Position numbers and translations under genes: made by a program. From the NCBI GenBank assembly GCA_017419065.1, contig JAFOMB010000112.1, forward strand, positions 1 to 8,484: a stretch of DNA of 8,484 nucleotides, written 5' to 3'. Under the pieces are notes generated by a model, which worked only from the letters and a program-made list of their open reading frames with translations, ran no database searches and was not told the DNA's origin. Every line of letters starts with the position of its first letter. The stretch's first letter is position 1. Of this stretch, positions 5,959 to 8,484 are shown in pieces. Source of the stretch: Erysipelotrichaceae bacterium. GTDB taxonomy: Bacteria; Bacillota_I; Bacilli_A; Erysipelotrichales; Erysipelotrichaceae.

Positions 5959-7040
5959 AGATCAGAGAACTCTTGAAGGATGTCACGATCCATGGAAGAA
6001 CTCTTTACGATGAAGAAAGAGAAGCTCTCTTCTGCAACTGGACCTGTTCCGGTCTGACTCTCTCCTTTGAAGGGAAGTCATTAAAAGTCAAAGTCCTGGC
6101 GGAATCCGACTTCGTCCCGGGTATGCCGGGGATGCCGGAGCCGCCGAGAGACTGGCCGTGTGTCGGTGCTGTCGTCGGTGAGGAACTCATCTTCCGTCAG
6201 GAATTGAGGGAAGAGGAGCAGTGGCTCACCGTCTATGAAAGCGAAGAGACAAAGACTGTGACGCTCCGTCTGGTAAAGGTCAATGAGAACGCCAGAGGCA
6301 AGCTCAGCATCGTCGAGATCGAAACAGACGGGAAGTTCCTTCCATATCACGAAGAAAAGGAACAGATCGAATTCATCGGGGATTCCATCACCTGCGGCTT
6401 CGGAAATGAAGCGCCTCCGGGAGCCTTTGAATTCAAGTCTTCCGAGGAGAATGGCTGGACGACCTATGCCTCGATCGCTGCCAGGGAACTGGGTTATGAC
6501 TGGACCGTCATCTCAGAGTCCGGCATCATGGCTGCCAAGGCCGAACATCCGCTCTTCCCGATGCACGCGATGGAAGACATCTATGAATATACCGATGAAC
6601 TCTATGAAAAGAAACACGGAAAAGAGCTCACAAAATGGGACTTCGCGTCACATCCGAAGAAGACTGTCGTCATCAATCTGGGAACCAATGACGCCAATCC
6701 GATTCGCTTCTACCGCGACTATAATGATGTCGAAGGCATGGAGAACTGGTTCCATAAACGCTATAAGGAATTCGTAAAACAGGTCAGAAGAGCCAACGGT
6801 CCGGATACGACGATCATCTGTGCCTTAGGTTCTATCGATTACTATCTGTACTATCATATCCGTGATGTTGTGAAGGAACTGAAGGAGGAGACGAAAGATG
6901 AGAATCTCTTCTGCTTCGAATTCATCCCGGTCATCGCGATGATGGAGGGATGGGGTGCTGCCGGCCATCCATCCTCCAAATCCCATGCCCGTATGGGTAA
7001 GGAACTGGCAGCGTTCATCCGCAAGATCGGAAAGGAGTAA
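5955..7040 (+). CDS. SGNH/GDSL esterase, carbohydrate esterase family 2-like (361 aa)
   Basis: Probable sugar O-acetylesterase with the CE2 layout: an N-terminal beta-sandwich (about 1-125), then an SGNH hydrolase domain. Block I is IEFIGDSITCGFG at 138-150 with nucleophile Ser144. Block II is probably SESG at 187-190. Block III is NLGTND at 241-246 with Asn246-type oxyanion neighbours (Asn245). Block V is GHPSSKSH with His338. The Asp normally placed two or three residues before that His is absent (EGWGAAGHP). CE2 enzymes with a Ser-His dyad are known, so this need not be inactivating. No signal peptide is seen, although characterised CE2 enzymes are often secreted. The start is fixed by ATGA overlap with the NIF3 gene and AAGGAG at 5942-5947. 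It probably deacetylates an imported sugar. Confidence 0.86.
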   Translation: MKIRELLKDVTIHGRTLYDEEREALFCNWTCSGLTLSFEGKSLKVKVLAESDFVPGMPGMPEPPRDWPCVGAVVGEELIFRQELREEEQWLTVYESEETKTVTLRLVKVNENARGKLSIVEIETDGKFLPYHEEKEQIEFIGDSITCGFGNEAPPGAFEFKSSEENGWTTYASIAARELGYDWTVISESGIMAAKAEHPLFPMHAMEDIYEYTDELYEKKHGKELTKWDFASHPKKTVVINLGTNDANPIRFYRDYNDVEGMENWFHKRYKEFVKQVRRANGPDTTIICALGSIDYYLYYHIRDVVKELKEETKDENLFCFEFIPVIAMMEGWGAAGHPSSKSHARMGKELAAFIRKIGKE

Positions 7041-7046
7041 AGAGAC

Positions 7047-7955
7047 ATGCTGAAGGAAAAACTGGAACAGATCAAAGAACCGGTATTGCCGGAAGTGACC
7101 GGAGATATCCCTCATGGCGATATGCCGGGGGATAAGATCCGCATTGAAGAGACACATATCCAAAAGGCTTCGACGATCTTCCCGGTCCTCTTGGAGAAAC
7201 TGAAGGAGACCGGAAAAGACAAGGCTGTCGTCTCCGTCTTCGGCGGATCGGGTGTCGGAAAAAGCGAGATCGCTTCCCTGCTGGCCTACTATTTACGTGC
7301 CAATGGCATCGGCGCCTATGTCTTATCGGGAGACAATTATCCAAGGCGTATCCCGATGTATAACGATGCGGAAAGGCTCTCTGTCTTCCGTTCCAATGCG
7401 CTGAGAGGCTTAGTTGATTCAGGTGAATACAGTGAAGAAGTCAGGAAGACTCTCTTCGATCTCTGGGAGAAGGAAAAGGATCCGGATCCGAAACTCAAAG
7501 AGGAATATCCATGGCTAGCACCTTACCAGGAAGCCGGAAGAAAGGCTTTAAAAGGCTATCTCGGTACCGATCTTGAACAGAACTATGAAGAAGTCAGCGA
7601 GATCCTCAAAGCGTTTAAAGAAGGACAGGAGAAGATTTACCTCAAGAGAATGGGAAGAAAAGAAGAAGAGCGCTGGTATGACCTGGTCGACTTCTCAAAT
7701 ATCGATGTCCTGATCGTCGAATGGACACACGGCGGCAATGCCAAGCTTCAAGGGATCGATGTCCCTGTCCTGCTCAATTCCACACCGGAAGAGACCAGAG
7801 AACACAGACGCTTGCGTGCCCGTGACGGGAAGACCGATTCCGACTTTACGACCATGGTCCTGGAGATTGAACAGGAAGAACTCATGGAACGCGCGAAATA
7901 CGCGAAGATCATCTTATCCAAGTCCGGAGATTTCCTGTCTCCTGAAGACTTCTAG
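7047..7955 (+). CDS. P-loop kinase-like protein, substrate unknown (302 aa)
   Basis: P-loop NTPase resembling small-molecule kinases of the adenylylsulfate kinase or uridine kinase type. The core strand leads into Walker A, VFGGSGVGKSE at 64-74 (Lys72, Ser73). SGDNYPRR at 94-101 resembles the LDGDN substrate loop of APS kinases (Asp96). IDVLIVEWTHG at 219-229 is a Walker B-like strand ending in Glu225. RRLRARDG at 254-261 looks like an arginine-rich lid. The N-terminal 60 residues and the helical middle (about 110-210) are not recognised. No sulfate-assimilation gene is nearby, so APS is an unlikely substrate. Position next to a GH13_18 phosphorylase-type gene suggests a sugar or hydroxy-acid such as glycerate, but that is inference. 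Its AAAGGAG site runs directly into the stop of the esterase gene. Confidence 0.75.
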   Translation: MLKEKLEQIKEPVLPEVTGDIPHGDMPGDKIRIEETHIQKASTIFPVLLEKLKETGKDKAVVSVFGGSGVGKSEIASLLAYYLRANGIGAYVLSGDNYPRRIPMYNDAERLSVFRSNALRGLVDSGEYSEEVRKTLFDLWEKEKDPDPKLKEEYPWLAPYQEAGRKALKGYLGTDLEQNYEEVSEILKAFKEGQEKIYLKRMGRKEEERWYDLVDFSNIDVLIVEWTHGGNAKLQGIDVPVLLNSTPEETREHRRLRARDGKTDSDFTTMVLEIEQEELMERAKYAKIILSKSGDFLSPEDF

Positions 7956-7963
7956 GAGGGTAT

Positions 7964-8484
7964 ATGGAAGAAAAGAAAATGGGGATCGGCACACTCTTAA
8001 ATGCCTATCCGGATTCGGTAGGAGGAAGACTGTCGGATATCGTTTCTCTGTTAAAGAGAGAAGAATTCAAAGATGTCTTCCGTTCCTTCTACATCCTGCC
8101 TTCAGTATTCAATACCGATCTCGACAGAGGTTTCTCTCTGATCAGCTATGACATCTCTGAGACCTTAGCGGATCCAAAAGATATCGATGACCTCCATGAA
8201 CTCAATATCGATTTATTGATGGACTTCATCCTCAATCACATCTCCGTCCTTTCTCCGCAGTTCCAGGACATTATCCAAAACGGCGAAGATTCAAAATACC
8301 GTGACTTCTTCATCGACTGGAACCGTTTCTGGGAAGGAAAGGGACAGATGAATGAAGAGGGCTACATCGTTCCGGATCAGGAATACATCAAGGACATGTT
8401 CTTCCGCAAGGCCGGACTGCCTATCCTGATGGTACGCTTCCCGGATGGACGGGATGTCCCTTACTGGAACACCTTCTATCAGGA
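7964..8484 (+). CDS. GH13_18 sucrose-phosphorylase-type enzyme, N-terminal part
   Basis: The first 173 residues of a GH13 alpha-amylase-superfamily enzyme; the gene continues past the window end. Features of subfamily 18 (sucrose, sucrose-6'-phosphate, glucosylglycerol and glucosylglycerate phosphorylases) are NAYPDSVGG at 13-21, FYILPSVFNTDLDRGFSLISYD at 42-63 (short form: ILP with DRGF), and GH13 region I, DFILNH at 87-92, followed by ISVLSPQFQD. These enzymes cleave an alpha-glucoside with phosphate to alpha-glucose 1-phosphate. The catalytic Asp and Glu residues lie beyond the cut. ATG 7964 has AGGAGG at 7954-7959 overlapping the previous TAG stop. It departs from typical sucrose phosphorylases in several positions, so acceptor specificity cannot be called. 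It is probably cytoplasmic. Confidence 0.85.
   Translation, partial: MEEKKMGIGTLLNAYPDSVGGRLSDIVSLLKREEFKDVFRSFYILPSVFNTDLDRGFSLISYDISETLADPKDIDDLHELNIDLLMDFILNHISVLSPQFQDIIQNGEDSKYRDFFIDWNRFWEGKGQMNEEGYIVPDQEYIKDMFFRKAGLPILMVRFPDGRDVPYWNTFYQ

Noticed and set aside
1..8484. CRISPR array, insertion sequence, tRNA or rRNA
   Set aside because: No spaced direct repeats, transposase frame, terminal inverted repeats, or tRNA/rRNA-like sequence was seen on either strand.

Overview
The window reads as a sugar-catabolism locus from a Gram-positive Bacillota (Firmicutes). Three things suggest this: strong AGGAG-type ribosome binding sites, tightly packed genes, and a MsmK-type sugar ABC ATPase with a lysine-rich N-terminal insert of the kind seen in Erysipelotrichia and Lachnospiraceae. 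Base composition looks near half GC and arginine is often AGA. The class-level guess (Erysipelotrichia) is an inference.

Layout. Bases 1-68 hold the C-terminal end of a YoeB/Txe-type toxin gene on the + strand. A strong hairpin terminator follows (82-107). On the - strand there is a two-gene unit: a sugar-importer ATPase (1158-2384) transcribed first, then an acetyl-esterase-like alpha/beta hydrolase (149-1111). A terminator-like hairpin lies between them. The ATPase gene has a leader of about 130 nt that can fold into several consecutive hairpins with competing pairings. Bases 2385-2678 are a divergent control region with a candidate promoter on each strand and a palindromic operator candidate.

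On the + strand a compact operon starts at 2679: alpha/beta hydrolase, SASA-type (sialate O-acetylesterase-like) esterase, NIF3-like metal protein, CE2-like SGNH esterase, P-loop kinase-like protein of unknown substrate, and the 5' part of a GH13_18 (sucrose-phosphorylase-type) enzyme that runs off the window end. At every + strand junction the upstream stop codon overlaps or abuts the next gene's ribosome binding site, or the coding regions overlap, so co-translation is likely.

How the parts may work together (inference). An acylated glucoside is imported by a permease encoded elsewhere and energised by the ATPase. Cytoplasmic esterases remove acyl groups; no signal peptide is visible on any of the four. 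The GH13_18 enzyme phosphorolyses the alpha-glucoside, and the kinase may activate a released sugar or acid. The NIF3 protein has no established role in such a pathway, which makes this gene set the most interesting aspect of the window.
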